Shown: one piece after another, positions 17,588-26,220 of the stretch | Layout of the letters: every line of letters starts with the position of its first letter | Numbering within the stretch: position 1 is the stretch's first letter | Assembly (NCBI GenBank): GCA_030681645.1 | Contig: JAUXRX010000018.1 | Coordinates: 186,001-250,000 of the forward strand | Length of the DNA stretch: 64,000 nt | Source: Archangium sp. | Lineage (GTDB): Bacteria; Myxococcota; Myxococcia; Myxococcales; Myxococcaceae | Direction: 5' to 3' | Notes under the pieces: generated by a model | What the model was told of the DNA's origin: nothing | What the model saw: only the letters and a program-made list of their open reading frames with translations | Database searches by the model: none | Position numbers and translations under genes: made by a program

Positions 17588-18157
17588 ATGACGCTGCAGG
17601 CGCTGCTCGCTGCCCACCACCCGAGTGATGAGAAGGAAACGGCGGACCTGGCCCAGATGGCCGGGTTTGCCGGGTCGTTGGCTGAGCCGTTCTCGCGAGA
17701 GCAGTGGCCGGCGCACTTCACCGGCAGCGCGGTGGTGGTGACGCCCGACGGGCAGAAGGTGTGCCTGGTGCTGCACGCGAAGCTCGCGCGCTGGCTGCAG
17801 CCGGGTGGCCACGCGGACGCCGCCGACAGCGGCTCGATGGAAGCGACGGCCCTGCGGGAAGCGCGCGAGGAGACCGGCTGCGAGGTGTCGCTGCACCCGT
17901 CCGCGCCGCGGCCGCTCGACGTCGACGTGCACGTGATCCCCGCGCGGAAGACCGAGCCCGAGCACCGGCACCTCGACGTGCGCTACCTGGTGGTGGCCGC
18001 GAACCCCGAGGCGTTGGCGCACGATCCGAACGAGTCACACGGCGCGCAGTGGCTCACGTGGGACGAGGCGCTGGCGCGCGCAGACGAGGCGCCGCTGCGG
18101 CGCATGCTGGAGAAGGCTCGCTCCCTCTCCCTGGGGAGCGGGGAGAGGGCAGGGTGA
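17588..18157 (+). CDS. NUDIX hydrolase
   Basis: 189 residues. The Nudix box is GGHADAADSGSMEATALREA followed by REETGCE, with two residues more than the classical GX5EX7REUXEEXGU spacing between the glycines and REAREE, a form seen in a subfamily whose members carry WLQPGGHAD. These enzymes cleave nucleoside diphosphates linked to another moiety; the substrate cannot be predicted. The last 12 residues (SLSLGSGERAG) are encoded by the REP-like element at 18121, so the original C-terminus was probably shorter or different. Likely co-transcribed with YceI. Confidence 0.9.
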   Translation: MTLQALLAAHHPSDEKETADLAQMAGFAGSLAEPFSREQWPAHFTGSAVVVTPDGQKVCLVLHAKLARWLQPGGHADAADSGSMEATALREAREETGCEVSLHPSAPRPLDVDVHVIPARKTEPEHRHLDVRYLVVAANPEALAHDPNESHGAQWLTWDEALARADEAPLRRMLEKARSLSLGSGERAG

Positions 18158-18230
18158 GGGGCCACCACCTGCACCGCGCCCCTCACCCGGCGCTTCGCGC
18201 CGACCTCTCCCCGCGGTCGCAGGGAGAGGT
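18121..18230. repeat. Pair of inverted REP-like elements between convergent genes
   Basis: Two copies of the REP-like family face each other: CTCCCTCTCCCTGGGGAGCG with a GGGTGAGGGG tail, then CCCCTCACCCGGCGC-stem-GACCTCTCCCCG and GGGAGAGG. The pair occupies the whole space between the NUDIX and coiled-coil genes and could form a long hairpin acting as a bidirectional terminator. Confidence 0.75.
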
Positions 18231-18231
18231 T

Positions 18232-21213
18232 TCACCAGCCGAAGCGAACGCCCGCGAACGCGCCGATGAAGAAGCCGCTGCGCTGAGCCTCGAGCGGGCC
18301 GTCTGACGCGCGGCCCGCCACCAGGGAGACCGTGAAGAGGCGGTAGCTGAACTCGACGTCGCCCGTCACCCGGCCCCAGTCGGACGAGATGAACGGCGTC
18401 CAGTGCGCGTTGAGCGAGAGCCGCATGCGCCGGGTGTCGATCAACGAGACGCCCACCGACGGCCCGAGGCCCACGATGAACTTGCTGGTGGGGAGGCTCT
18501 CCACGCCAGGCTGCGTCGTCTGCACGAAGCGCAGGTCGCCCGCGAGGCCGATGCCGAAGAAACCGAAGAAATAGCGCGCGCTCACCAGGCTCTCGAAGGT
18601 GAGCAGGGGGGACACGGCCACCGAGCCCCACAGCCGCACGTTGGCCCGCAGCTCGAACCCGTTCGAGAGGCCCCGCGCGGGCGCGACGCCCCAGAAGCCC
18701 ACGTGGCCGATGGCCTGGATCCCGAACGCCGCACCGCCCGAGACGTTGAGCGCGCTGCTCACGTCGCCCAGGCGCAGCAGCCCGGCGCCCGCGGTGAGGC
18801 CGATCGACGCCTTCGCGCGTTCGTCGCTGTCGTCGACGTAGATGGCGTCGGCAGCCTGCTTCGCGTCGAGGCGGGCGCGGTCGGCCGCCTCGAGCGCGAG
18901 CTGGGCGTCGGCCGCCTGCTTCACCAGCTCGGCGGCGCCGCCCGGGTTCTGCGCCACGGAAGCCGAGGCGGCCTGGCGCGCCCGCGTCGCGGCCTCGAGC
19001 GCCTTCTGGTAGTTCTCCTCGGCGTCGTTGACGAGCGTCTCCTTCTGCTTCCGCTGCGCCGCCTTCTTCGCCTCGCGGGCGTCGACGACCTTCCGATCCT
19101 CCGCGGCCCTGGCGTCGGCGCTCTGCTGACGCTCGCGCTCTTCGGCTTCACGCTTCGCCAACGCGGCGGCATCACGCACGCGCTGCTCGGCGGCTTCGGC
19201 GGCGGCCTTCTCCTGCTCGTACTTCTCCTGGGCTTCCTTGTTGGCGGCGTCCGACGCGTCGGCCTCGGCGCGGGCGGCCTGGGCGCGCTCCTGCTCCTGC
19301 TTGAGCTGGGCCTCGGCCGCTTCACGGGCCTTCGTGGCCTCCTCGGCGCGGGCCTTCGCTTCGGCGGCCGCTTCCTGTTCCTTCTTCGCGCGGGCCTCGG
19401 CGCTCAGCTTCTTGAGCGCGGCCTCTTCGGCGAGGCGCTTGTTCGCCTCGGCCGACGCGCGCTGCTTCTGCGCCTGCTCCTCGGCCGCCAGCTTCGCCGC
19501 CGCGGCGGCCTCGATCACCAGGCGCGCAGCGGTGGCCGACGCCTTCTCCTTCTCGGCGCGCTCCTCGGCCGAGAGCTGGGCGGCCTTCGCCTCGGTCGCC
19601 AGCCGCTCGGCCTCGCGCGCGGCGGTGGCCTGCTCTTCGGCGCGCGCCTCGGCAGCCTTCTGCGCGGCGGCGGCCTCTTCCGCGGCCTTCTTCGCCGCGT
19701 CGCCGATCGCCTTCTCCCGCTGCAGCTTCTGCTGCGCCGTCATCTTGCTCCGGCTGGCGTCTTCGGTGCGGCGCGTGGCTTCCTGGGTGGCCTCTTCTTC
19801 CTGCTTGAGCAGCGCTTCCATCTGCTGCTTGGTGGTCTCGGCCAGCGTGGCGGCCTGCTCGGCTTGCGCCCGCAGGGCGGTCGCGTGATCGGCAGCCTGC
19901 TTCGCGGCGATCGCGTTGGCGGTCTCCACCCGCGCCTTCTCCTGCGCGGTGGTCTGGCCCTGCTGCGCCTCGGCCAGCTTGCGTTGCGCGGCCTCGGCCG
20001 TCTCCCGCGCGGTGCGAGCCGCGGCCTCGGCGGTCTTCTGATCCTCCTCGGCAGCGCGGGTGGCCAGGAGCGCCTCGGCGGCGCGGGCGGCTTCGGCAGC
20101 AGCGCTCGCTTCGGCCCGCTGCTTCGCCTTCACCGCTTCTTCCGCGGTGCGGATGGCCGCCTCGGCGGCGTCCTTCTCGCGTACCGCCACCTGCTCCGCG
20201 GCGCGCCTGGCCTCGGTGGCGTCGGACGCGGTGCGGCGCGCGGCCTCGGCCTGCTCCTTCTGGCGCAGCGCCTCGGCCTCGGCGGCCTCGGCCGACTTGA
20301 GCGCGGCCCGCGCGGCTTTGGTGGCGTCTTCGTTGGCGGCCTTCTCGCGCGTGGAGCGCTCTTCGGCAGAGAGCTGTCGCTTCGCGGCGTCGGCGGCGAG
20401 CTTCCGTGACGCGGCGGCCTGGTCCCTGGTGCGGGCGGCCTCGAGCTCGGCGGCGGCGCGCGCCTTGTCGGCGGCCTCGGCGGCCCGCTTCGCGGCCTCG
20501 GCGGCGTCGCGCTCGCGGCGCCCCGTCTCTTCGGCCGAGAGCTGCTCCTGCTTGGCCTGGTCGGCGCGCGCGCGGGCCTGGTCAGCGAGCGTCTTCTGTT
20601 CGGCCGCCCACGACTCGGCGGTGATGCGCGCGGTCTCGGCGGCGGCGGCGAGGCTGCGGGCCTCGGCGGCCAGGGCGCGCTCACGCTCGGCGTTGATCAC
20701 CGCGCTGCTGGCGCTGCGAGCCTGGAGGTCGCTGGCCGAGAGCGCAGGGCCCGTGGCGCAGCGATCGGCGGCGGCCGCCGCCCAGGCGACATACGTCACG
20801 TACTCGCGCGCCAGCGCGATGCGCCGCGTCTGTTGCTCACTGGCGCGGCCCAGCATGTCGCGCAGCGCGAGCAGGGACGCGGGGCAGCGCGCGGTGGCGA
20901 GCGGCGTGGCCGGGGTCCAGATGCGGCTGGGGGTGAAGGTCTCGCCGCGGTACGGGGTCTCGAGATCGACGAGGTACGGCGCTTCGTCGAAGGTCTTCTC
21001 GGCCGCGGTGTTGCTGGTGAGCGTCGCGGTGCACTGGCTCACCTCGGCCGCGCAGTCGCTGCCTCCCGCCTGCCTGCACCCGAGCGTCTTCTCGAGCGCT
21101 GCCACCAGCTCGGTGTCTCGCTGCGCGGCCTGCTGGAGGGCTTCAGGGGGGTGAACGGGGGGCACGGGGCACTGCGCGGCCTGGTGCACGACCAGCAGGA
21201 ACAGGAGCGACAT
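18232..21213 (-). CDS. 993-residue exported protein: long Ala/Glu coiled coil with C-terminal barrel-like domain
   Basis: An N-terminal signal segment (MSLLFLLVVHQAAQ) leads to a Cys-containing globular part of about 150 residues (Cys46, 54 and 61 among others). From about residue 170 to 790 the chain is an almost uninterrupted Ala/Glu/Lys/Arg helix with many near-repeats of the type AEEAAxAxKAAEARAEEQ, long enough to form a rod of tens of nanometres. The last 185 residues are Gly/aromatic-rich beta strands (FELRANVRLWGSVAVSPLLT, FFIGAFAGVRFGW) ending in Trp, like an outer-membrane barrel. A periplasm-spanning or envelope-tethering role, in the spirit of TolA- or OmpA-type proteins, is inferred. 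The length of the coil may vary between strains because of its internal repetition. Confidence 0.75.
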   Translation of the reverse strand: MSLLFLLVVHQAAQCPVPPVHPPEALQQAAQRDTELVAALEKTLGCRQAGGSDCAAEVSQCTATLTSNTAAEKTFDEAPYLVDLETPYRGETFTPSRIWTPATPLATARCPASLLALRDMLGRASEQQTRRIALAREYVTYVAWAAAAADRCATGPALSASDLQARSASSAVINAERERALAAEARSLAAAAETARITAESWAAEQKTLADQARARADQAKQEQLSAEETGRRERDAAEAAKRAAEAADKARAAAELEAARTRDQAAASRKLAADAAKRQLSAEERSTREKAANEDATKAARAALKSAEAAEAEALRQKEQAEAARRTASDATEARRAAEQVAVREKDAAEAAIRTAEEAVKAKQRAEASAAAEAARAAEALLATRAAEEDQKTAEAAARTARETAEAAQRKLAEAQQGQTTAQEKARVETANAIAAKQAADHATALRAQAEQAATLAETTKQQMEALLKQEEEATQEATRRTEDASRSKMTAQQKLQREKAIGDAAKKAAEEAAAAQKAAEARAEEQATAAREAERLATEAKAAQLSAEERAEKEKASATAARLVIEAAAAAKLAAEEQAQKQRASAEANKRLAEEAALKKLSAEARAKKEQEAAAEAKARAEEATKAREAAEAQLKQEQERAQAARAEADASDAANKEAQEKYEQEKAAAEAAEQRVRDAAALAKREAEERERQQSADARAAEDRKVVDAREAKKAAQRKQKETLVNDAEENYQKALEAATRARQAASASVAQNPGGAAELVKQAADAQLALEAADRARLDAKQAADAIYVDDSDERAKASIGLTAGAGLLRLGDVSSALNVSGGAAFGIQAIGHVGFWGVAPARGLSNGFELRANVRLWGSVAVSPLLTFESLVSARYFFGFFGIGLAGDLRFVQTTQPGVESLPTSKFIVGLGPSVGVSLIDTRRMRLSLNAHWTPFISSDWGRVTGDVEFSYRLFTVSLVAGRASDGPLEAQRSGFFIGAFAGVRFGW

Positions 21214-21258
21214 AGCCCCTCGTCCTACTCCCGCCGTGGCCGCGCTTCAGCAGCAACT

Positions 21259-21993
21259 TCAGACGTGATCGTCGAGCAGGCAGCCCCGGGTGGGTCCTTC
21301 ACCTTCATCGAGGCGCCGCAGCGTCACCAGCGTGGTGGGGAAGCGGGCCTGCATCGCCTGCTGCGCGGCCAGCGCCGCGCGCGCGCCGGGCCAGAGCTGC
21401 AGCAGCAGCACGAACGCGCCGAGCGCGCCCGAGACGAAGAGCAGCCACGGCCACGCCTTCGACCACGCGTCCCAGCCCGAGTTCAGCACCGAGACCAGCG
21501 CGGCGATACCGCCGATGCCGGTGAGCAGCACGAAGCAGCCAGCGAGCGTGCCGAGCACGTCGCTCGCGCGAGAGCCGGTGCGGCTGGTCTTGCGCGCGGC
21601 GCGCTCGGCGAGTGACTCGACCAGCTCTGCCCACTGCATCTCGCGCAGGGTCAGCTCGTAGCGTCCGGGCGGAAGCTCGAGCACCGGCCCGGCCTGCTCC
21701 AGGGCCTCCAGGGGGGAGAAGTGGAGTTGGCCGGTGGGCACGAGCAGCAGCCCCTTCACGGCGGGGCCCGCGCGCTTCTCCATCGAGCGGGGCACCGGCT
21801 CACCCTCGAGGAACACGCGGAAGAACGCCTCGCCGTCACCGAAGCCACGCGCGGCGAGCCGGCCAGCCTTCACCTCGCCCTCGAGCGCGTCGAACCGCTC
21901 GCCTTCTTTCTTCGCCAGGAACTCCTTCACCGCTCCGGGATCGAAGATGACCTGGAACCCGGCGTCGGTGAGGCACTTCAAGTCGCGCGGCAC
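21259..21993 (-). CDS. Hypothetical membrane protein with two transmembrane helices
   Basis: 244 residues from a GTG start. The first 140 residues are soluble, with KGLLLVPTGQLHFSPLEALE suggesting a PH-like or beta-sandwich fold. Two hydrophobic helices follow (about 146-168, TLAGCFVLLTGIGGIAALVS; and about 182-203, PWLLFVSGALGAFVLLLQLW), and the tail is short and charged. I do not recognise the family. The start lies four bases after the stop of the uracil-DNA glycosylase gene and behind an AAAGG, so the two are likely co-expressed, though no functional link is evident. Confidence 0.7.
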   Translation of the reverse strand: MPRDLKCLTDAGFQVIFDPGAVKEFLAKKEGERFDALEGEVKAGRLAARGFGDGEAFFRVFLEGEPVPRSMEKRAGPAVKGLLLVPTGQLHFSPLEALEQAGPVLELPPGRYELTLREMQWAELVESLAERAARKTSRTGSRASDVLGTLAGCFVLLTGIGGIAALVSVLNSGWDAWSKAWPWLLFVSGALGAFVLLLQLWPGARAALAAQQAMQARFPTTLVTLRRLDEGEGPTRGCLLDDHV

Positions 21994-21997
21994 CTTT

Positions 21998-22672
21998 TCA
22001 GAGGCTCCAGTCGAGCGGCGCGTCGAGCAGCGAGTTCACCGTCGTGAACAGCTTGTCCTTCGCCACCGCGTCGACGAACGCCCTGCCGTTGAGCGGGGAA
22101 GGGTGGGGCGCGGCGACGACCGGGTGCTTCGTGCCCAGCGACTCGACCAGCTTGAGCGCGGGCTTGCCGAAGCAGAGGAAGACCACCTTGCGCGGCGAGC
22201 TCGCCACGTGGCGCAGCACCGCGGTGGTGAACGGTTCCCACCCCTTCTTCTGGTGCGACTGCGGCGTCTTCTCGCGCACGGTGAGCACGGCGTTGAGCAA
22301 GAGCACGCCGCGCTCGGCCCAGGCGGTGAGGTCGCCGTGCGCCGGCACGCTCAGGCCGAGATCGGCCTGCAACCCGAGGAACACGTTCTTGAGCGACGCG
22401 GGGATCTTCACGTCCTTCGTCACGGAGAAGGCGAGCCCGTTGGCGTTGCCGGCGGTGGGGTAGGGGTCCTGGCCCAGCAGCACCACGCGCACCGCCTCGG
22501 GCGGCGTGAGCGCGAGCGCCGCGAAGACCTGTTCCTTCGGGGGGAACACCACCGCGTCGCGCCACTCGTCGTCGAGGAAGGTGCTCAGCGTGGAGAAGGA
22601 AGGGGCTGACGTCGCTTCGGTGAGCGCGGCGCGCCAGGGCGCAGGGACCAGCTCGGCGAGGTTCATGGTCAT
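21998..22672 (-). CDS. ung: Uracil-DNA glycosylase, family 1
   Basis: 224 residues from the ATG at 22672; another ATG two codons later is equally possible. All family-1 motifs are seen: VVLLGQDPYPTAGNANGLAF (water-activating Asp and Tyr of GQDPYP), LLLNAVLTV (uracil-binding Asn), and HPSPLN (catalytic His and minor-groove loop). The enzyme removes uracil from DNA to start base-excision repair. Length is typical of the family. It is divergent from the pseudokinase gene at 22884 and precedes a two-helix membrane protein in a probable operon. Confidence 0.95.
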   Translation of the reverse strand: MTMNLAELVPAPWRAALTEATSAPSFSTLSTFLDDEWRDAVVFPPKEQVFAALALTPPEAVRVVLLGQDPYPTAGNANGLAFSVTKDVKIPASLKNVFLGLQADLGLSVPAHGDLTAWAERGVLLLNAVLTVREKTPQSHQKKGWEPFTTAVLRHVASSPRKVVFLCFGKPALKLVESLGTKHPVVAAPHPSPLNGRAFVDAVAKDKLFTTVNSLLDAPLDWSL

Positions 22673-22789
22673 GGAGCTGAAGCGAAGCGGAAGTTTGACC
22701 GAGGCAAGCGACCCAGAACATGGAGCGGCGCCGATAGCAGCGCGACCCACGGACCGTAAACCATGCCGGCGGAGCTGGAGCACGCCCGC

Positions 22790-22810
22790 GCCACCTGCAA
22801 ACGACAGGTG
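22790..22810. promoter_or_regulatory. Inverted repeat in the ung/pseudokinase divergent region
   Basis: Perfect 7-base arms CCACCTG and CAGGTGG with a seven-base spacer. A second hairpin, GGGTGC-TTT-GCACCC (22865-22879), lies directly before the ATG at 22884, where no ribosome-binding site is visible. They may be operators or a translation-limiting structure; the roles are guesses. Confidence 0.35.
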
Positions 22811-22883
22811 GCTGCCCGGTGCGCTTCAAAGGCCGTCGAATCAGCCGCTTGGAGCTGGCCTGCCGGGTGCTTTGCACCCTGGC

Positions 22884-23669
22884 ATGACCCGACGATTCGC
22901 TCCCCAGACTCAGCCCGCGCGTCCCGTTTCTCCTTCGACCCTCGGTTCCCGGCTCACCACCGAGCGCCTGCCCCTCGACCTCGCGTTGTCCCTCGCCGTC
23001 GAGGTGGTCGACGCGGTGGCCGCCGCGCACCAGCAGCGCCGCTCGTTCGGCCAGCTCACCGCGACCGACTTCGTGGTCCAGCCCGATGGCACCATCGCCG
23101 TCACCGCGCCGTCCGTCATCTCGGCGTCGACCGACACCTCGGCTGACACCTTCGCGGTGGGCGCGGTGCTGTACCAGCTCTTCACCGGCTTCACCCCGAA
23201 CCAGGCCCGCGCGCGGCTCGCCGTCTCGCCGCTGCACGAGGTGCCGCTCGCCTCGCGCATCAACCCCGCCATCGACGACACCATGGAAGGGCTGCTCTCG
23301 ATGATGCTCGATCGTGATCCGGCGCGCCGGCCGCACTCGCTGCGGGTGATCGAGGCGCTGCTCATCGACGTGTGCGAGTCGATGGAGCTCGAGCCCTCTC
23401 GCGCGGCCATCCTCCACTGGGCCACCGTTCACCCCGAGCAGACCCGAGGGGCCACCCTGCGCGTGGTGCCGCAGCAGCTCCCGCCGCCTCCTCCGGCGGC
23501 TCGCCACAGGCCCTCGTTCGTGGTGCTGGCCGACGAAGACGTGGTCGCGCTCGACGACGACGAGGAGGTCGAGGCGGAAGCCGAGGCGTCCCCCTTGCGC
23601 TTCGACATGTGGGCCGTGGCGGCGTGCGCGTTCTGCGTCGTCGCCTTCGCGATGGCCACCCAGCTCTGA
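22884..23669 (+). CDS. Membrane-anchored degenerate kinase-like protein (pseudokinase)
   Basis: 261 residues. The kinase C-lobe architecture is recognisable (DAVAAAHQQRRSFGQLTATD, DTFAVGAVLYQLFTGFTP, LLSMMLDRDPARRPHSLRVI), but the HRD loop is replaced by FGQLTATDF, the DFG by VTAPS, and the ATP-binding N-lobe is missing. It therefore cannot be an active kinase. A Pro-rich stretch and an acidic patch (DDDEEVEAEAEA) follow, and a single C-terminal helix (MWAVAACAFCVVAFAMATQL) would anchor it with the kinase-like part in the cytoplasm. A docking role for active Ser/Thr kinases is plausible. The VWA lipoprotein gene follows after 12 bases. Confidence 0.75.
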   Translation: MTRRFAPQTQPARPVSPSTLGSRLTTERLPLDLALSLAVEVVDAVAAAHQQRRSFGQLTATDFVVQPDGTIAVTAPSVISASTDTSADTFAVGAVLYQLFTGFTPNQARARLAVSPLHEVPLASRINPAIDDTMEGLLSMMLDRDPARRPHSLRVIEALLIDVCESMELEPSRAAILHWATVHPEQTRGATLRVVPQQLPPPPPAARHRPSFVVLADEDVVALDDDEEVEAEAEASPLRFDMWAVAACAFCVVAFAMATQL

Positions 23670-23681
23670 ACGAGGTCTCCC

Positions 23682-24914
23682 ATGCGCGCGCTCCTGCTCT
23701 GCCTCACCGTAGGCGTTGGACTCCTGCTGACCGCGTGCACGCCCCCGCGCTGCACCGCTGACACGCAATGCGCCTCAGGCCAGGTGTGCGTGTTGCCGTC
23801 GGGCATCTGTCTCACCGCGTGCCAGAGCGCCGCGCAGTGTCAGGCCGGGCAGCAGTGCAGCGCGCGCGGGGTGTGCGTGAGCGGGTGCTCGGTCTCGGCC
23901 GACTGCGGACCGGGTCAGACCTGCGCGCCTGATGGAACGTGCACGTCCGGAGGCGCGGTCGACGCGGGCCCGGTGAGCTGCGGCGGGCAGAAGTTCGAGT
24001 CGACGGCGACCGAGGCGAACATTCTCATCGTGCTCGACCACTCGTGCTCGATGCAGGAGGTGATCTCCGCCAGCCGCTCGAAGTGGGACATCGCCACCGC
24101 GGCCGTGCGCACCGTCACTGCGCAGCACGCGACGAACGACAAGCTGCGCTTCGGGCTGCAGCTCTTCTCGCTGCCGCCCAACCAGTGCAATCCCGGCCAG
24201 GTCGACGTGCCCGTGGCGCCCGCGAACGCGACGGCGATCTCCAACGCGTTGCCGCCCGCGGCGCTCGGGAACTCCACGCCCATCGGCGGCGCACTGCACG
24301 TGGCGGCGGCGAGCGGCCAGCTCACCGACGTGACGCGCGCCAACTACGTGCTGCTGCTCACCGACGGCATCGAGAACTGCAACGGCGCGCCGGTGGCCGA
24401 GGTCGAGGGCCTCTTCAACCGCGGCGTGCGCACCTACAGCGTGGGCTTCGGCAGCGACGTCGACGTCAATCGCCTCACCCAGATGGCGGTGAAGGGCGGC
24501 ACCGCGCGCGCCACCACGCCGCGCTACTTCCAGGCGGACGACCCGACGGACCTGGCCGCGGCGCTCAACGCGATCGCCTCGGGCGCGGCGAGCTGTGACT
24601 TCACGCTCACCACCGTGCCCCCGAACCCGGCGAGCCTCTACGTCGCGGTCGACGGCCAGTTCTTCCCCCGCGATCCCTCGCGTGTCGCCGGCTGGGACTA
24701 CCAGGCGAACGGCAACCGGGTGACGCTGTACGGACCCGCGTGCGACATCGTCAGCCAGCGGCCCGGCGCGAAGGTGTCGATCATCTACGGCTGCCCCGAT
24801 GACTCGCTCACCGAGCGCGGCCCCGGCGGCACGCTCGATGCGGGCATCATCGAGACCAGCGACGGCGGGTTTGCCTGGCCGGCTGACGGCGGCGCGATCC
24901 CCGAGATCAACTGA
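23682..24914 (+). CDS. Cys-rich lipoprotein with von Willebrand factor A domain
   Basis: 410 residues, with a GAGG ribosome-binding site upstream. A lipobox (LLLTACT) is followed by a Cys-rich head of two or three small modules of the type CTADTQCASGQVCVLPSGIC that recurs in myxobacterial secreted proteins. The VWA domain (about 110-300) has the metal-site motif ILIVLDHSCSM, a DxSxS form with Cys at position four, and LLLTDGIENCNG. The C-terminal 100 residues are a beta domain (DFTLTTVPPNPASLYVAVDG). VWA domains bind protein ligands via a divalent cation; the ligand here is unknown. Outer-membrane lipoprotein location is inferred. Confidence 0.85.
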   Translation: MRALLLCLTVGVGLLLTACTPPRCTADTQCASGQVCVLPSGICLTACQSAAQCQAGQQCSARGVCVSGCSVSADCGPGQTCAPDGTCTSGGAVDAGPVSCGGQKFESTATEANILIVLDHSCSMQEVISASRSKWDIATAAVRTVTAQHATNDKLRFGLQLFSLPPNQCNPGQVDVPVAPANATAISNALPPAALGNSTPIGGALHVAAASGQLTDVTRANYVLLLTDGIENCNGAPVAEVEGLFNRGVRTYSVGFGSDVDVNRLTQMAVKGGTARATTPRYFQADDPTDLAAALNAIASGAASCDFTLTTVPPNPASLYVAVDGQFFPRDPSRVAGWDYQANGNRVTLYGPACDIVSQRPGAKVSIIYGCPDDSLTERGPGGTLDAGIIETSDGGFAWPADGGAIPEIN

Positions 24915-24926
24915 GCAGCCTCGAGT

Positions 24927-24952
24927 TCCCCTCGACTGCGCTCGGGGTGAAC
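24927..24952. repeat. Dispersed 25-bp repeat, intergenic copy
   Basis: TCCCCTCGACTGCGCTCGGG followed by GTGAAC, 12 bases after the VWA gene stop. The remaining 150 bases to the next start hold the promoter and ribosome-binding site of the VanY-type gene; no other feature was seen. Confidence 0.75.
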
Positions 24953-25100
24953 GCTCGATCGTTGCTCACCGCGCTGCCTAATCGGAATGCCCTGTAACGA
25001 ACGCTGACTTCCATCCTCCCGGACTTGCGTCGCTTTACCCACGCAACCCGGAATTTCCCGAGGGTGAGAATGAGTGCACAAAGGGATTCTGGAGGCACAC

Positions 25101-25994
25101 ATGACCGCCGTCTCAGCCGTCCGCAGCACGCAGGCCCGTTCCCTCTCCCACCCCACGCTGCGCCAGGGGGCTCGGGGTCCGTCGGTGACGCTGCTGCAGC
25201 AGAAGCTGCGTGCGCACGGCTTCAACGTCTCGGTCGACGGTGACTTCGGGCCGAACACGGCCGCGGCGGTGCGCGCGTTTCAGCAGGCGCGGCGGCTCGG
25301 CGTCGACGGCGTGGTGGGGCCCAACACCTGGAACGCGCTCAACGCGGCGGCTCCCTCCACCGGTGGTGGCGGCGCGACGCCCACCCTGCGCCAGGGGGCT
25401 CGCGGCGCGGCGGTGAGCCAGCTGCAGAACCGGCTCCGCGCGCACGGCTACAACGTCTCGGTCGACGGCGACTTCGGCCCGGCCACGGCGAACGCGGTGC
25501 GCTCCTTTCAGCGGGCGAAGGGCCTGGGCGTCGACGGCGTGGTCGGCCCGGCGACCTGGCGTGCGCTCAACGGCGGTTCGGTGGGCCCGCCCCCGGCGAC
25601 CGGCGGCGCGCGCGTCAACGGCTACGTCAACGGCGTGGCCCAGAGCATCACGGTCTCGAGCGTGGGCAACGGCAAGTTCCTCCGCACCGACGCGGCCAAC
25701 GCGTTCAACCGGATGAAGGCCGACGCGGCGCGCGCGGGCATCAACCTCTCGGTGGTGTCGGGCTTCCGCACGATGGACGAGCAGCGCTACCTCTACAACC
25801 TGTACCTCCAGGGCCGCGGCAACCTCGCGGCGCGCCCGGGGTACTCGAACCACCAGAGCGGCATCTCGGCCGACCTCAGCGTGCCGGGTGGGTACGGCAG
25901 CGCGACCTACCGCTGGCTGCAGAACAACGGCCGCCGCTACGGCTTCGTCAACGACGTGGGCGGCGAGCCCTGGCACTGGACCTACCGCGGCTGA
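25101..25994 (+). CDS. VanY-type (M15B) D,D-carboxypeptidase with two peptidoglycan-binding domains
   Basis: 297 residues from the ATG at 25101, which has GGAGG six bases upstream. Two PG_binding_1 modules (about 18-80 and 95-160) are near-identical to each other (LRQGARG...NVSVDGDFGP...VDGVVGP). The C-terminal 130 residues are a M15B peptidase: SVVSGFRTMDEQRYLYNLYL, the zinc motif SNHQSGISADLSV (His and Asp ligands) and GGEPWHWTYRG (catalytic Glu and third ligand His). The enzyme should cleave peptidoglycan stem peptides. There is no classical signal peptide, so export may be by another route. The gene is monocistronic. Confidence 0.9.
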   Translation: MTAVSAVRSTQARSLSHPTLRQGARGPSVTLLQQKLRAHGFNVSVDGDFGPNTAAAVRAFQQARRLGVDGVVGPNTWNALNAAAPSTGGGGATPTLRQGARGAAVSQLQNRLRAHGYNVSVDGDFGPATANAVRSFQRAKGLGVDGVVGPATWRALNGGSVGPPPATGGARVNGYVNGVAQSITVSSVGNGKFLRTDAANAFNRMKADAARAGINLSVVSGFRTMDEQRYLYNLYLQGRGNLAARPGYSNHQSGISADLSVPGGYGSATYRWLQNNGRRYGFVNDVGGEPWHWTYRG

Positions 25995-26210
25995 TCACGG
26001 CCTCGCTTCGCAGCGAAGGAACGCCCCGCCTCCGCAGAAGCACTTCACGTCGACGCCGCACTCGTCCGGGCACCAGCAGGAATCGGTGACCATCACGCAC
26101 TCGTCGCGGCGCTGGAAGCAGCCGCACATGGTCGTGGCGGCTTCACAGGGCGGCGGCTCACAGCCGAGCCCCAGCACCGCAGCCGTCAGCAACGCGAGCC
26201 TCGTTCTCAT
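25995..26210 (-). CDS. Small Cys-rich lipoprotein
   Basis: 71 residues. A lipoprotein signal (MRTRLALLTAAVLGLGC) is followed by a mature part of about 55 residues with eleven further Cys, enough for several disulfides or a metal site (MCGCFQRRDEC, CWCPDECGVDVKCFCGGG). No known family recognised. It lies ten bases after the stop of the larger Cys-rich lipoprotein on the same strand and is probably in the same operon. Confidence 0.75.
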   Translation of the reverse strand: MRTRLALLTAAVLGLGCEPPPCEAATTMCGCFQRRDECVMVTDSCWCPDECGVDVKCFCGGGAFLRCEARP

Positions 26211-26220
26211 CTGGCTCGGC

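Noticed and set aside
18403..20409. Long plus-strand Leu/Gly/Arg frame
   Set aside because: Antisense shadow of the Ala/Glu coiled-coil gene; composition reflects complementary codons.
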